DNA from: Massilibacteroides sp.
Lineage (GTDB): Bacteria > Bacteroidota > Bacteroidia > Bacteroidales > Tannerellaceae
Assembly: GCA_028708075.1 (NCBI GenBank)
Contig: JAQVZS010000017.1
Coordinates: 1-52,049 of the forward strand
DNA length: 52,049 nt
Direction of reading: 5' to 3'
The notes below the pieces were generated by a model that was not told the DNA's origin, made no database searches, and worked only from the letters and a program-made list of their open reading frames with translations. This document shows, piece after piece, positions 7,089 through 16,497 of this stretch (its first letter is position 1; every line of letters begins with the position of its first letter). The translations under genes and the position numbers were made by a program.

Positions 7089-9134
7089 TCAGTGTATTTT
7101 TATCTTTACAGGGGTATTTTCATGAACCTTTTTTTTGAATATTATTTTGCCGGAAGTTTTTAGTTGTACTTCTACTTTTTTGTTTTTGCGACAGACTTCA
7201 ATATCGAATAGGCCTCCGAATCCATGGATGTTTTTTAACGACATTTTCTCCCATTTTTCCGGCAAACGGGGGGTCAGGATAAATGAATTTAGACCCGACG
7301 GACGGATTCCGAACAACCCTTCTGTAATAATCCGGCAGTAAAGCGCACTTTCTCCAGATAAATGTCGTTGATTTCCTTCAGGCCATGCTTCGATAGGGTA
7401 GGGTACATGATCTTCCAATAACCTTCGGTTAGATAGTTCCGCTAGATATTTAACCATTTTTTCTGTTTCTCCAACTTCGAACCCGGCTCTTAGGGCACTT
7501 AACGTAGACCTGTCCCAGAAACTTTTACTCCCTGTTTCACTGAGTAAGCCTTCTTTAGTCCATAAATTAGAGAATAAAGCTTCTATAGTTTCTTTTCCGC
7601 GGTCATAGATTCCTGCAAATAAAGGTGCACAAATCCAGGAGCGTAAAGAAGTATTTCCTTTATAATATGCGTACGTATGATAGCCTTCTACTTCTGCTCC
7701 GAAATAATTTTCGATTGATTTCTTTAATGCTTTCGCCTGTTTTTGATAAGCTGACCGTTGTTTTGAAGACAAACCGATTTCTTTGCCTATATAATCGGCG
7801 GAAATTAACGCATCATAATATAAAGAAGAGACTAATAAATTTGCGTTTCCGGAAGGAAACCTCCCTTCCAGTTCATCGCTATCCGATTCGACCACTCCTT
7901 CGTTGTTCAGTCTTCTATTGCAATATTCAAGGCTCCATTTCATTAAAGGCCAGATATAGTTTGCTTCTTCTATGCTGCCGCGAGCCAGAGCATAGCGTAA
8001 TCCGCCATACGCAAGCATGGCTGCATCACCACAATCTCCTGCTCCTTGCCAGGTGTCTGTCCCCTCAGCTATAATTGAACTGGGAACGGGAATGTATTTA
8101 TTATTCATATAAGGCATATATAGCCGAAATGTATTTAGAGTTGCCTTGTTGGCAGTCATATATCCTAAAAACGGGGAAAAAGGAGCGACATATTCCGATT
8201 CGTCATTTGCCCAGATAGCTGCATAATAAGCTTCTCCTCCCGGACCGTGCATTAGACCGCCGGCAGTTCGGTAAATACTTTCCGACGCTCTGATTTTTGC
8301 AAATGCAAAAGCCCTGTTTATTGTTTCGTCAGGTGTCTCAAGAACTAAATTGTTCCACATTTCATCTATGAAATCCTGTCTTTGCCTTAATTCCCGACTT
8401 ACATCTGCAACGAGTTCTGTTTCTTTTTTTTCTTTTGAAAAAGCTTGGATAGATGCATCAAAGCTGATTTGTTTTCCCGGTTGGATTGTATAAGTACCCG
8501 TGTTGTGTAATATAACGGTTATAGTATAACTTCCGTTCTGTCCTTTCTCCGGGGCCGTATGATATACGTTTCTGAAATCCGGAACCATAATTTCGACAGG
8601 TTTGTCTGCTAAATTACGCACGTGATATTGTTCGCACCAAACAGGCGTGTTTATCGAAGGAAAGAACGTTCTTGTCACCTGGATGGAAGGTCGAGAACTC
8701 TCTTGCTGGGTGTAAGAAAGAAAGTAGTTGCTGACTACGGTTAGGCAACCATTTAGTGAAAGAGATTCAACTTTTTCGTTTTTTAAAGATTGACCGTTAA
8801 CAACAAGCGATGAGATAAAGTCGAAAGCAAAACGTTTTGTCAGGCTTGCGTGGGTGTCATTGGGTAATGTTCTTAACATCGGCCAAACTACCGTACGTTC
8901 GAGTCGGAATGAATAATCCGGCTTTACGCCATATCTCAATATGGCAGATAGATATTCTCCACTCATTTCGATATGATCGTAATGTGGAATACAGTCGTTG
9001 ACAATCCATTTTGTGGAGCCATCCGGCTGAATATTCCATCGGTTTTCTGCATTTCCAGAGTAAAATTCTCCGATACAAACTACAATAAAAAAGAATAAGA
9101 ATTTTTTCCCTGTAAAATAGATTTTGATGTGCAT
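7089..9134 (-). CDS. Secreted six-hairpin glycosidase-like protein
   Basis: A 681 aa secreted protein. I chose the ATG at 9134 because it gives a signal peptide (MHIKIYFTGKKFLFFFIVV...), is preceded by AGGA, and lies outside the terminator-like hairpin that an upstream in-frame ATG would overlap. An N-terminal beta-sandwich (about residues 30-250) is followed by an (alpha/alpha)6 toroid (about 270-610) and a small C-terminal beta domain containing GIRPSGLNSF, the layout of six-hairpin glycosidases (GH65/78/95-like). Acidic clusters likely to include catalytic residues are WANDESEY, EGTDTWQG with DCGD, and EAWPEGNQRHLSGES. I cannot assign a CAZy family. As the first enzyme after SusD it is probably the main glycan-cleaving enzyme of the locus. 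Confidence 0.65.
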   Translation of the reverse strand: MHIKIYFTGKKFLFFFIVVCIGEFYSGNAENRWNIQPDGSTKWIVNDCIPHYDHIEMSGEYLSAILRYGVKPDYSFRLERTVVWPMLRTLPNDTHASLTKRFAFDFISSLVVNGQSLKNEKVESLSLNGCLTVVSNYFLSYTQQESSRPSIQVTRTFFPSINTPVWCEQYHVRNLADKPVEIMVPDFRNVYHTAPEKGQNGSYTITVILHNTGTYTIQPGKQISFDASIQAFSKEKKETELVADVSRELRQRQDFIDEMWNNLVLETPDETINRAFAFAKIRASESIYRTAGGLMHGPGGEAYYAAIWANDESEYVAPFSPFLGYMTANKATLNTFRLYMPYMNNKYIPVPSSIIAEGTDTWQGAGDCGDAAMLAYGGLRYALARGSIEEANYIWPLMKWSLEYCNRRLNNEGVVESDSDELEGRFPSGNANLLVSSLYYDALISADYIGKEIGLSSKQRSAYQKQAKALKKSIENYFGAEVEGYHTYAYYKGNTSLRSWICAPLFAGIYDRGKETIEALFSNLWTKEGLLSETGSKSFWDRSTLSALRAGFEVGETEKMVKYLAELSNRRLLEDHVPYPIEAWPEGNQRHLSGESALYCRIITEGLFGIRPSGLNSFILTPRLPEKWEKMSLKNIHGFGGLFDIEVCRKNKKVEVQLKTSGKIIFKKKVHENTPVKIKIH

Positions 9135-9164
9135 AGTTTGTCCTTTTGTTTGATTAGAAAAAAC

Positions 9165-9212
9165 GACAAGTTTCGCAGGTGAATTTATATTCACCTGCAT
9201 ACTAAACTTGTC
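9165..9212 (-). terminator. Intrinsic terminator/attenuator after susD
   Basis: A two-part hairpin. The outer stem is GACAAGTTT/AAACTTGTC (9165-9173 with 9204-9212), the inner stem GCAGGTGAAT/ATTCACCTGC (9175-9184 with 9189-9198), and the loop TTAT. Read on the minus strand it is followed by six T residues (9163-9158). It lies between susD and the downstream enzymes, where partial termination would lower enzyme expression relative to SusC/D. Confidence 0.75.
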
Positions 9213-9226
9213 ATTAATAAATTTTT

Positions 9227-10882
9227 TTATTTATATCCCTCATTTTGAGTCAAATTTGGATCTTTCTCAATTTCTGTACGAGGTATAGGTAAATAATAAT
9301 GTTGTGAAAAGAACTTTCTTTCCTGTAATTTTTCTACCGTATAAGTTTTTTTATCTGTTTTTATATTTTTGGTAATTTGCATTCGGTGGATCGTAATGTT
9401 TTCTGTTTCTTCCGCGATTTTCCATCGACGGACATCCCAAAAACGATGTTCTTCAAAAACCAGTTCGATTCTGCGTTCATTGATTATTTTTTTCCACAAG
9501 GCATCTCCCGAAGCAGTAATATCTGGTAATACGTCCGTTCTGCTTCCTCTTGCCCTGTGCCGTATGATATTTAAATATTTCCGGCATTCATCTTCTTTTC
9601 CGAGTTGGAACATCGCTTCGGCATAATCCAGATACATTTCGCCCAACCGCATACGAATCCAGGGTTGTGGACAGGGCGTAGGCCCGAAATCTATGTCTTC
9701 ATCCATGAATTTTCGCATCGTATAGCGTGTTTTGGATGCATTCCAATCGCCGACAGGATTCTTGTCCGAATCCAGGCCTGAATTAAAAATATCTTCCGGA
9801 TCATCGTTAATCCAACATTCCACTTCGCGTCCCTTAAATAGGGCTCCATCATAGAGGATAGATGCATAAAAGCGGGGTTCCCTGTCAACGTACGGATTTT
9901 GTGGATCGTAAGAAGAAGTAGGATCAGCAGGGAGTTTTCCATCTTTCATTTCGTATGCGTCGACCAATTCTTGCGTCACACAAGTGCTAGCCCAAGATTC
10001 TCCGTATCCACTGGGTAATTCTGTCATTTGAATTAACGTTCCATATTCATCATTAAATAATTTCTGAAAAATAATTTCAGGACTTTGATTATTCAAAAAC
10101 ATACCGGCATAGTCCGGGTCTAAACGGTAAATTTGATTTCCTTCTTCGTCTGTCAAATCGATTACTGCTTTAGCTGCACTGGCTGCAACAGCCCATTTTT
10201 CTTTATCATTTGATGGATTATGTAAAGGACTGGCCATATACAATAACGCTCTGGCTTTATACGCCATAGCAGCGCCTTTGGTGGCTCTGCCAAAATTCGT
10301 ATTGTCATACTGATAAGGTAAAAGTTCAATCGCTTTATCCAATTCTTCAATGACAAAATCCATACATTCTTCGTATGTGTTTCTGGATAACATCAAATCA
10401 TCATCCTGCGTCAATGTACGTGTAATCAACGGAACACCATTATAGCGATTTGCTAGATCGAAATAAAAAATGGCTCTTAAAAAACGGATTTCTCCGGTCA
10501 TACGATCTGCTTTTTCCTGTCTCTCAACATTATCTCTTGGAATTTTGTGTGCGTTTTCCAGGAAAATGTTACAATGTCTGATAGCGCTATAATACCCCCA
10601 CGTATCGTATCCTCCCGTTTGGTCGGGCGTCATGGCTCCTGTGTTTATAGCCTGAATATCTGTATGATGTTGAGCAAAAGATTCGTCACATATCCAGCGC
10701 AGTGCTATAGAAAAACCATGGTTCACTTCCGCATAACGTTGGTTGACAAATATTTCTGTAAGTTTAATATCCGTAAAAACCGTTTCCGGATTATAACTGT
10801 CTAGCGGATCTAATTCTAATACATCACTGCACGAAAAAAGCAGCGAAATTGAACAAAAGAATAATATCAATTTATTTTTCAT
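9227..10882 (-). CDS. SusD/RagB-family nutrient-binding outer membrane lipoprotein
   Basis: A 551 aa surface lipoprotein that caps its SusC partner and binds the glycan before import. The leader ends in a lipobox (LLFSC, Cys18), followed by the family start SDVLELDPLDSYNPETVF. The helical TPR-like core is visible, for example GEIRFLRAIFYFDLANRYNGVPL, KARALLYMASPLHNP and the C-terminal INERRIELVFEEHRFWDVRRWK, which is diagnostic of RagB/SusD. The length is standard. The gene lies 19 bases after susC and is followed by a strong hairpin, so susC and susD form the main transcriptional unit of the PUL. The glycan bound cannot be predicted. Confidence 0.95.
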   Translation of the reverse strand: MKNKLILFFCSISLLFSCSDVLELDPLDSYNPETVFTDIKLTEIFVNQRYAEVNHGFSIALRWICDESFAQHHTDIQAINTGAMTPDQTGGYDTWGYYSAIRHCNIFLENAHKIPRDNVERQEKADRMTGEIRFLRAIFYFDLANRYNGVPLITRTLTQDDDLMLSRNTYEECMDFVIEELDKAIELLPYQYDNTNFGRATKGAAMAYKARALLYMASPLHNPSNDKEKWAVAASAAKAVIDLTDEEGNQIYRLDPDYAGMFLNNQSPEIIFQKLFNDEYGTLIQMTELPSGYGESWASTCVTQELVDAYEMKDGKLPADPTSSYDPQNPYVDREPRFYASILYDGALFKGREVECWINDDPEDIFNSGLDSDKNPVGDWNASKTRYTMRKFMDEDIDFGPTPCPQPWIRMRLGEMYLDYAEAMFQLGKEDECRKYLNIIRHRARGSRTDVLPDITASGDALWKKIINERRIELVFEEHRFWDVRRWKIAEETENITIHRMQITKNIKTDKKTYTVEKLQERKFFSQHYYLPIPRTEIEKDPNLTQNEGYK

Positions 10883-10901
10883 AATACAATTTCATTTAAG
10901 A

Positions 10902-13900
10902 TTAGAAAGAAACATTTACTCCCACATTATAAACGCGTGTCTGAGGATAATAATAACCTCCCGGGCTAACCGACTCGGGGTCCATTAACTTAATGGCGTC
11001 GAAACATAATAAGTTAGAACCGTTGATATATATCCTGAGATTGGATAATTGCATTTTTTTTAAGAAACCGGGTTTAAAATCGTAAGCGAGTTCTAAACTC
11101 TTCAAACGAATGAACGAGGCGTCTTTTAACCAAAATTCAGATGCTCGGTCGTTAACGGGGTCTTCGTAATTATATGCTCTTGGATATTTTGCGTTGGGTG
11201 TTTCTTCTGCAGACTTCCAACGTCCATTGTAATATGCAACATCGATATTTAATGTTTGAGGAAGGATAAGTTGTTTTGCTAAAGCTTGTCCTTGCCACAG
11301 CATATTTAGGCTAATGCCCTTCCACGAAACACCCATCGGCAACCCAAATACCAATTCAGGTGTACTTCCTTTGTGGATACGTACTTGGTCTCGGCTGGTT
11401 ATTTCACCATCGCCGTCTACATCAAGATATTTAATATCACCTGGCTGTGCGTTGTGGAGGTGAGGAGTATTATCAACTTCTTCCTGTGTTTGATATAATC
11501 CGTCTGTTTTGTAAATTAACCAAGAGTCTAATGCATAACCTGTTTTTTTCTGCCAAGCCGGGACATCTATTGCTTCATCCATATATACCACCTTGTTGCG
11601 TGCGAATGTTATATTTCCGCCGACATAATAATCTACATCTCCAACTCGGTTTCTATGATTTAATTCTATCTCAAGTCCACGATTAACAACAATTCCTAAA
11701 TTTTGATCCGGTAAATTGATGGCAGCAAAACTAGGTACGGAAGCATTACGTGTAATTAATATTCCTTTCCGTTTTGCGTGGAAAAAGTTGAAATCAAAAC
11801 TGAGGTGGCTATCCCACAAACTTCCTTCCAATCCAATATTTTTGGAATAAATTCTCTCCCAAGTAATATTCGTGTTTGGGGTAACCCCTTCGTAAAATCC
11901 TTTTAGCCTGGTAGGGGGATTTCCAATCATTGCCCCTTCGGTTAACGTATAGGTCGCCAGATATTGATAAGGTGCTATTCTATCATTTCCCATCTTTCCC
12001 CACGAGGCTCTTATCTTCAAATTATTTATAAAGTCAAGATTGTTTTTTATAAAACCTTCTTCAGATATGCGCCATCCGATGGATGCCGCCGGGAATGTTC
12101 CCCATCTGCCATTTGGAGGGAAGTTGGACGAACCGTCAATTCGAAGTGTAAGTGTGGCTAAATATTTATCCATATAGCCATAATCCAAACGCGAGAAATA
12201 ATTCTGTCGTGCTGAATGACTGGCTGATCCGCTATTTCCTTTTCGTTCATCGGCTCCCGCCGGTAAAAGTTGAATCTGACCACTTAGAAAATCTCTTCTG
12301 GATGCGCTGATTGCTTCACTTTTATACTGACTTTGTTCAAAAGCAACAAATGCATCTACACTGTGGGGCCCGAATTTGTTTTGATAAGCCAGCTTCGTGT
12401 TTACCGTTGTCGTTTCGTTGTCGTATGCGCTTTGATCTAAGGTTATGCTTCCTTCCTCATTAGTTTCTTCACGGATATTATTGTACGAAAATTCGCCTGT
12501 TTCAGCGTCTTTTGTATATTGATAAGCGTCCCATTGATCATTAAACGTTTTATCTTTTCCGTTTTGCGTATCGTATGCAATGTAGCCAGAAAAAGAAAGC
12601 CCTTTGGTTATCCAAGGCATGTTTAATTCGAAATTAATCTTAGAATTCAAAAATTTATCAATGTTTTTATAATATCCGGTAATTCCGGTTGTCAAAATAG
12701 CCGGATTGAGCCCTCGTGAAATACCTCCCGTAGGCAACCCATTCGGATAGAAAGCAGGTACATATGGATAGACGTTGAGGGTTTCCGTGAATATTTTTTC
12801 TGAACTGTAGTTACTCATATCTCGATCTTCTCTTCTGGCAGCTAATTCAACGGAAACAGTAAAATCTTTAACAATAGCGACGTCGATGTTTGAACGTACT
12901 TGTACAGTGTTATAATTATTTCCTACTGTAGATTTGAATAAAGGTTCCTGATACAAGTACCCCCCTGAAACAAAGTATTTTACCCGGTCGTTTCCCCCAC
13001 TTATAGATAAGGAATGTTGAGTTTGAGGTGCGAAATTACGAAATATAGTGCTCATCCAATCCGTATCTGCTAATGTAATGCCATCTATATCACCTGTAAG
13101 ATATTTTTCTTTGATTTCTCCGAAATACTCCGGTAAACCATCATACTTGTTCGCTTCATCTTTATAAATCATGTATTGATATGCATTCATTAAATTCGGT
13201 AATCGGGTAGGTTCGGAAAGTCCGAAATTACCATCATAGGTGATTGTCGGTTTTCCTGATTCTCCTCTTTTTGTTGTAATCAAAATAACCCCATTAGCCG
13301 CCTGTGCTCCGTAAATAGCGGCAGAAGCGTCCTTTAAAACGGTAATAGATTCGATGTCCATCGGATTCAACCGTTCAAAATTCCCTCTGTTCGCCACGCC
13401 ATCAATGACGTATAAAGGCCTATTATCACCCATTGTCCCTTTTCCACGGATAAAGATATCGGACCAGTCGCTGCCGGGTTCTCCCGAGCGGTTATTTGCG
13501 ATAACTCCTGTAATACGACCAACCACATTGTTTGAGATATTTGCTGCGGGTGATTGCTTGATTGTTTCTCCTTTTAGGGTAGAAATAGATCCGGTTGCAA
13601 CTAACTTTCTTTGAGTACCATACCCTATAACTACTATTTCGTCCAGTCCTTGTGCATCTTCTTTCAAGGTAATTGTTAATTCTGAACGTGTTCCAGCTGC
13701 TATTTCTTGCCGATTATAACCGATATACGAAACGATCAATGAAGCTTTCGGATTGATCAACAATGAAAAATGGCCATTAAGATCAGTCGTTATTCCGTTC
13801 GTTGTTCCTTTTTCAATGATGTTCGCACCGATAATCGGGTCTCCATTTTCATCCCGTACAATTCCGGTAATTCTTTTTTTCTGTACCTGTTGAATCGTTT

Positions 13901-14285
13901 GTGTATTATCAATAGACTCTTTTCCTTTTTGGGATATAAAAACCTGATAATCCTCAATTGAATAAGAATTGTCTGTTCCCTGAAACAGTTGATCCAAAAT
14001 TTTATCAATTGTTTGTTTCGTCACATGCAAGTCGATTTTTCGGTTAGCATCGAGAACTTCATCATAATAAAAAAAAGAAAATTTACTTGAACTTTCGATT
14101 TCTTTAAAGACCTCTTTTATGGTCTTATTGTTCATATTTAATGAGAAAGTGGTGGCTTGTGCATAGGTTGACTCTGCAAAACAGACACTTAGATTTATTA
14201 TAAGAAATAAGAATATAAGTTTCATAATTCTTAGTCCTTTGGTAACATTAATGCTAAAAAGAAGCGCATATTGTCCTTTTTTCAT
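10902..14285 (-). CDS. SusC/RagA TonB-dependent receptor with STN signalling domain
   Basis: A 1127 aa outer membrane transporter for oligosaccharides, energised by TonB. Order: leader (cleaved near TYAQ), secretin/TonB short N-terminal domain (STN, about residues 45-115: FSLNMNNKTIKEVFKEIE onward), carboxypeptidase-D-like regulatory domain (about 133-215, ITGIVRDENGDPIIGANI), TonB-box-like DEIVVIGYG, plug (about 225-345, with VLKDASAAIYGAQAANGVILITTK) and a 22-strand barrel ending in an aromatic VNVSF. The STN domain is the part of such receptors that contacts the FecR anti-sigma in the periplasm, matching the FecR/sigma genes upstream. An internal Met (14225) could also serve as the start, but the longer form is usual. 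Confidence 0.95.
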   Translation of the reverse strand: MKKGQYALLFSINVTKGLRIMKLIFLFLIINLSVCFAESTYAQATTFSLNMNNKTIKEVFKEIESSSKFSFFYYDEVLDANRKIDLHVTKQTIDKILDQLFQGTDNSYSIEDYQVFISQKGKESIDNTQTIQQVQKKRITGIVRDENGDPIIGANIIEKGTTNGITTDLNGHFSLLINPKASLIVSYIGYNRQEIAAGTRSELTITLKEDAQGLDEIVVIGYGTQRKLVATGSISTLKGETIKQSPAANISNNVVGRITGVIANNRSGEPGSDWSDIFIRGKGTMGDNRPLYVIDGVANRGNFERLNPMDIESITVLKDASAAIYGAQAANGVILITTKRGESGKPTITYDGNFGLSEPTRLPNLMNAYQYMIYKDEANKYDGLPEYFGEIKEKYLTGDIDGITLADTDWMSTIFRNFAPQTQHSLSISGGNDRVKYFVSGGYLYQEPLFKSTVGNNYNTVQVRSNIDVAIVKDFTVSVELAARREDRDMSNYSSEKIFTETLNVYPYVPAFYPNGLPTGGISRGLNPAILTTGITGYYKNIDKFLNSKINFELNMPWITKGLSFSGYIAYDTQNGKDKTFNDQWDAYQYTKDAETGEFSYNNIREETNEEGSITLDQSAYDNETTTVNTKLAYQNKFGPHSVDAFVAFEQSQYKSEAISASRRDFLSGQIQLLPAGADERKGNSGSASHSARQNYFSRLDYGYMDKYLATLTLRIDGSSNFPPNGRWGTFPAASIGWRISEEGFIKNNLDFINNLKIRASWGKMGNDRIAPYQYLATYTLTEGAMIGNPPTRLKGFYEGVTPNTNITWERIYSKNIGLEGSLWDSHLSFDFNFFHAKRKGILITRNASVPSFAAINLPDQNLGIVVNRGLEIELNHRNRVGDVDYYVGGNITFARNKVVYMDEAIDVPAWQKKTGYALDSWLIYKTDGLYQTQEEVDNTPHLHNAQPGDIKYLDVDGDGEITSRDQVRIHKGSTPELVFGLPMGVSWKGISLNMLWQGQALAKQLILPQTLNIDVAYYNGRWKSAEETPNAKYPRAYNYEDPVNDRASEFWLKDASFIRLKSLELAYDFKPGFLKKMQLSNLRIYINGSNLLCFDAIKLMDPESVSPGGYYYPQTRVYNVGVNVSF

Positions 14286-14333
14286 ATATTTGTATGATTT
14301 TAAGTTAACTACGTTTATACAATGATTTAAAAT

Positions 14334-14365
14334 CCGGACCGGGCGATAGGGCTAATATTGTCCGG
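14334..14365 (-). terminator. Possible terminator between fecR-like gene and susC
   Basis: CCGGAC (14334-14339) pairs with GTCCGG (14360-14365) around a 20-base loop. On the minus strand it is followed by ATTTTAAAT, a poor T-tract; on the + strand by TCTTTTT. A weak terminator that may separate the regulator transcript from the susC transcript. Confidence 0.4.
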
Positions 14366-14389
14366 TCTTTTTGGTGTGTTATACATTTT

Positions 14390-15628
14390 TTATTTCATAG
14401 GCAGTAGTTTATTATTAGACATTTGAATTTCAATATAATAATCTTTTTCTGAATAAGTGATGGGAAGGGTTTTTTCCAGCCCTTTTAATAAATCGACAAA
14501 ATTGTCCCTTAGATTCAAGCGGCCGGAACATTTTAATTGGGATACATTTTCATTGTAAATTACCTTTTTCCCATAGTAACGGCCGAGCCGGTCTAAAAGA
14601 CGTCCGAAATCTTCACTTTCAGAAATATACCAACCGTCTTTCCACGCGATGTAGTTGCCGGGATCTACCGTGCGGATTTCTGTTTTGTCTCCAGTGAGGC
14701 TGAAGCGTTCGTTTGGACAAAGTTCTTTTTTAAATTGATTGTCGGTTGAAATATTGACCGACCCGGTGACCAACACTACGCTTTGTTCTTCGTCTTCTTC
14801 ATAAGCCGTTATGTTAAAGGATGTACCTAATACTTGAATATCCATTTTGCTGGTGTTTACGATAAACGGTTTCGATTTGTCCGGATACACTTCTATGTAA
14901 ATTTCACCATTTAGAAATATCTCTCGTTTATTGCCTTTGAACGTTGCCGGAAAAACAATTCGGCTTCCTGCGTTTACCCAGAGTTTGCTACCGTCAGGTA
15001 ATGATAAGGTCGATCTCTTTCCATTGGGGACAATTAACTCATTATATTCTATGTTGTTCTCTTTAGAAACTGGAGCTGTTTCTTCTATAGCTTTAGAATT
15101 TATCCGCAACTCTCCATGTTGATTGATTTCGATATTGGCGTCTTGATCGGAAATAGAAATAATCGGTTCTGCACCTCTTTTTAGTTTTATTTCTTTCCCT
15201 AAATCGTTTGTTTTAAATAATGAAGCGACATCGGTAATTGAAGGAGATGTGGGTTCCTCTTTTAAGAAAAAAGTGTGTATGCTGACGAATAATAAAATAC
15301 AGGCTGCTGCTGCGGCTGTTATTCGTATTATTATTTTTATCTTTTTATTCGTATTATTATTTTTATCTATTTTTTTGCGTAAAGAGTCTAACTCGTTTGT
15401 TTTTAACGACTTTTTTCGTAGACTTAGGGCTAATAGAAGAGATTTGGCTAAATCTATTTCTTTTTTTTCGATAAAACCTTCATCCACCGTTTCTTTCCAA
15501 AAGGCTTCCGAAAGTTCTGTCGGCGTTTTTATGCTTTTCAAAAAGAATGAGTTGTTTAATAAGTCTTCAGCAGTAAAGTTCTTATATTTGTTTTTATCTA
15601 AAATCTCTATATTTTTGTTTTCAGGCAT
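14390..15628 (-). CDS. FecR-family anti-sigma factor
   Basis: A 412 aa inner membrane regulator that holds the neighbouring ECF sigma factor and is switched by the STN domain of the SusC receptor. Residues 1-95 are the cytoplasmic anti-sigma part (AEDLLNNSFFLKS...). One membrane helix lies at about 98-120 (IIIRITAAAAACILLFVSI). A periplasmic FecR domain follows at about 185-290 (ELIVPNGKRSTLSLPDGSKL, RIVFPATFKGNKREIFLNGE), then a C-terminal DUF4974-type domain at about 330-405. The length and order are standard for Bacteroidota. It lies 165 bases downstream of the sigma gene with its own exact -7 box in between, so it may be expressed separately. Its neighbours imply a trans-envelope switch: glycan at SusC/D, then FecR, then sigma, then PUL transcription. 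Confidence 0.93.
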   Translation of the reverse strand: MPENKNIEILDKNKYKNFTAEDLLNNSFFLKSIKTPTELSEAFWKETVDEGFIEKKEIDLAKSLLLALSLRKKSLKTNELDSLRKKIDKNNNTNKKIKIIIRITAAAAACILLFVSIHTFFLKEEPTSPSITDVASLFKTNDLGKEIKLKRGAEPIISISDQDANIEINQHGELRINSKAIEETAPVSKENNIEYNELIVPNGKRSTLSLPDGSKLWVNAGSRIVFPATFKGNKREIFLNGEIYIEVYPDKSKPFIVNTSKMDIQVLGTSFNITAYEEDEEQSVVLVTGSVNISTDNQFKKELCPNERFSLTGDKTEIRTVDPGNYIAWKDGWYISESEDFGRLLDRLGRYYGKKVIYNENVSQLKCSGRLNLRDNFVDLLKGLEKTLPITYSEKDYYIEIQMSNNKLLPMK

Positions 15629-15782
15629 AGATATAAATTTATTCGTAAACAGTTTTTTTTTCTTTTTCTACTCATAATTTCCCCCCAAAAAATTCTTTTT
15701 CTGATAAAAAGTAAAAAAATAGAAGATTTTCAAAGAGGGCTTATTTTATTTTAGTTCTAATTAACGAATGGACTTATTGCTG

Positions 15783-15790
15783 CAAAGATA
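15783..15790 (-). promoter_or_regulatory. Possible promoter (-7 box) for fecR-like gene
   Basis: On the minus strand this reads TATCTTTG, an exact TAnnTTTG. Twenty bases further upstream the sequence is TTTC, a 3 of 4 match to TTTG. It sits directly after the sigma-gene stop codon, leaving a leader of about 145 bases before the FecR start. That leader contains a C6 run (15681-15686) and A/T-rich sequence but no structure I can name. Confidence 0.5.
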
Positions 15791-15793
15791 AAC

Positions 15794-16372
15794 TTAGACG
15801 GAGATTACCTGAAAAAAGAACAGAAGGAGGTTGTTTTCCCGGATTTTCTTAAGTGAGCGTTGAATGAGATTTTGTATAGATTGATAATTAATATGCATTA
15901 ATTGTTCTATTTCTTCAAAATTAAGTTCTTCGATATACCGATAATATAAAACTTCTTGTTGGCGAGGGGATAATATTTTTAGAAGATGGTTCAGTTTTTC
16001 TTGTTGTAAAAACGCTTCTTCTTTTATCATCAATTGTGTTTCGGGAGATAAGTCAATTTTAGGGATGTCGATATCTTTAATGAACGGAGTAAAGGATAAT
16101 TCTTTTTTGAAATAGTTATAAAGATGATTTTTTAAAATAACGAAAAGAAAAAATTTAATATTGGTTGTCGTATTAATTTTTTTTCGGTTGGTATATAATT
16201 TTACGAATACATCCTGAATGCAATCTTTTATCAATTCCCTGTCTGATGAAAACTGCATGCCGTACGAAAACATGACTGGAGTATATCTGTTATATATGAG
16301 TGAGTATGCATCGTCGTCTCCTGAGCGGAGACGATCCCACAATTGTTGATCTGATTCTTTGGGCTTTGCCAC
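15794..16372 (-). CDS. ECF sigma factor (FecI-like), PUL regulator
   Basis: A 192 aa sigma-70 family protein. Region 2 spans about residues 10-80 (AYSLIYNRYTPVMFSYGMQF, IKDCIQDVFVKLY, the -10-binding helix). Region 4 spans about 125-180 (LSPRQQEVLYYRYIEELNFEEIEQL, then an HTH with SIQNLIQRSLKKIR). There is no region 1 or 3, as expected of ECF factors. It is paired with a FecR anti-sigma and an STN-bearing SusC, so it most likely directs RNA polymerase to the susC promoter when the cognate glycan is present. The 20 C-terminal residues are hydrophobic (LLLFFFQVISV), which is slightly unusual and could be a membrane-proximal or anti-sigma contact. Confidence 0.93.
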   Translation of the reverse strand: MAKPKESDQQLWDRLRSGDDDAYSLIYNRYTPVMFSYGMQFSSDRELIKDCIQDVFVKLYTNRKKINTTTNIKFFLFVILKNHLYNYFKKELSFTPFIKDIDIPKIDLSPETQLMIKEEAFLQQEKLNHLLKILSPRQQEVLYYRYIEELNFEEIEQLMHINYQSIQNLIQRSLKKIRENNLLLFFFQVISV

Positions 16373-16394
16373 TTTCTTCTGAATTAATATTTTG

Positions 16395-16426
16395 CAATAT
16401 TACGTTTTTTAAGAGATAAAGACAAA
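16395..16426 (-). promoter_or_regulatory. Probable promoter of the ECF sigma gene
   Basis: Read on the minus strand: TTTG (16426-16423), 20 bases, then TAATATTG (16402-16395). This is close to the Bacteroidota TTTG/TAnnTTTG promoter, with one mismatch in the -7 box. It lies about 22 bases before the sigma start codon. Confidence 0.55.
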
Positions 16427-16497
16427 TTGAACCCGTATACAAAATTGCTCTTTGAACCTTCATCTTCTTTTGTGAAAGAGTTATTTTAACGGAAATT

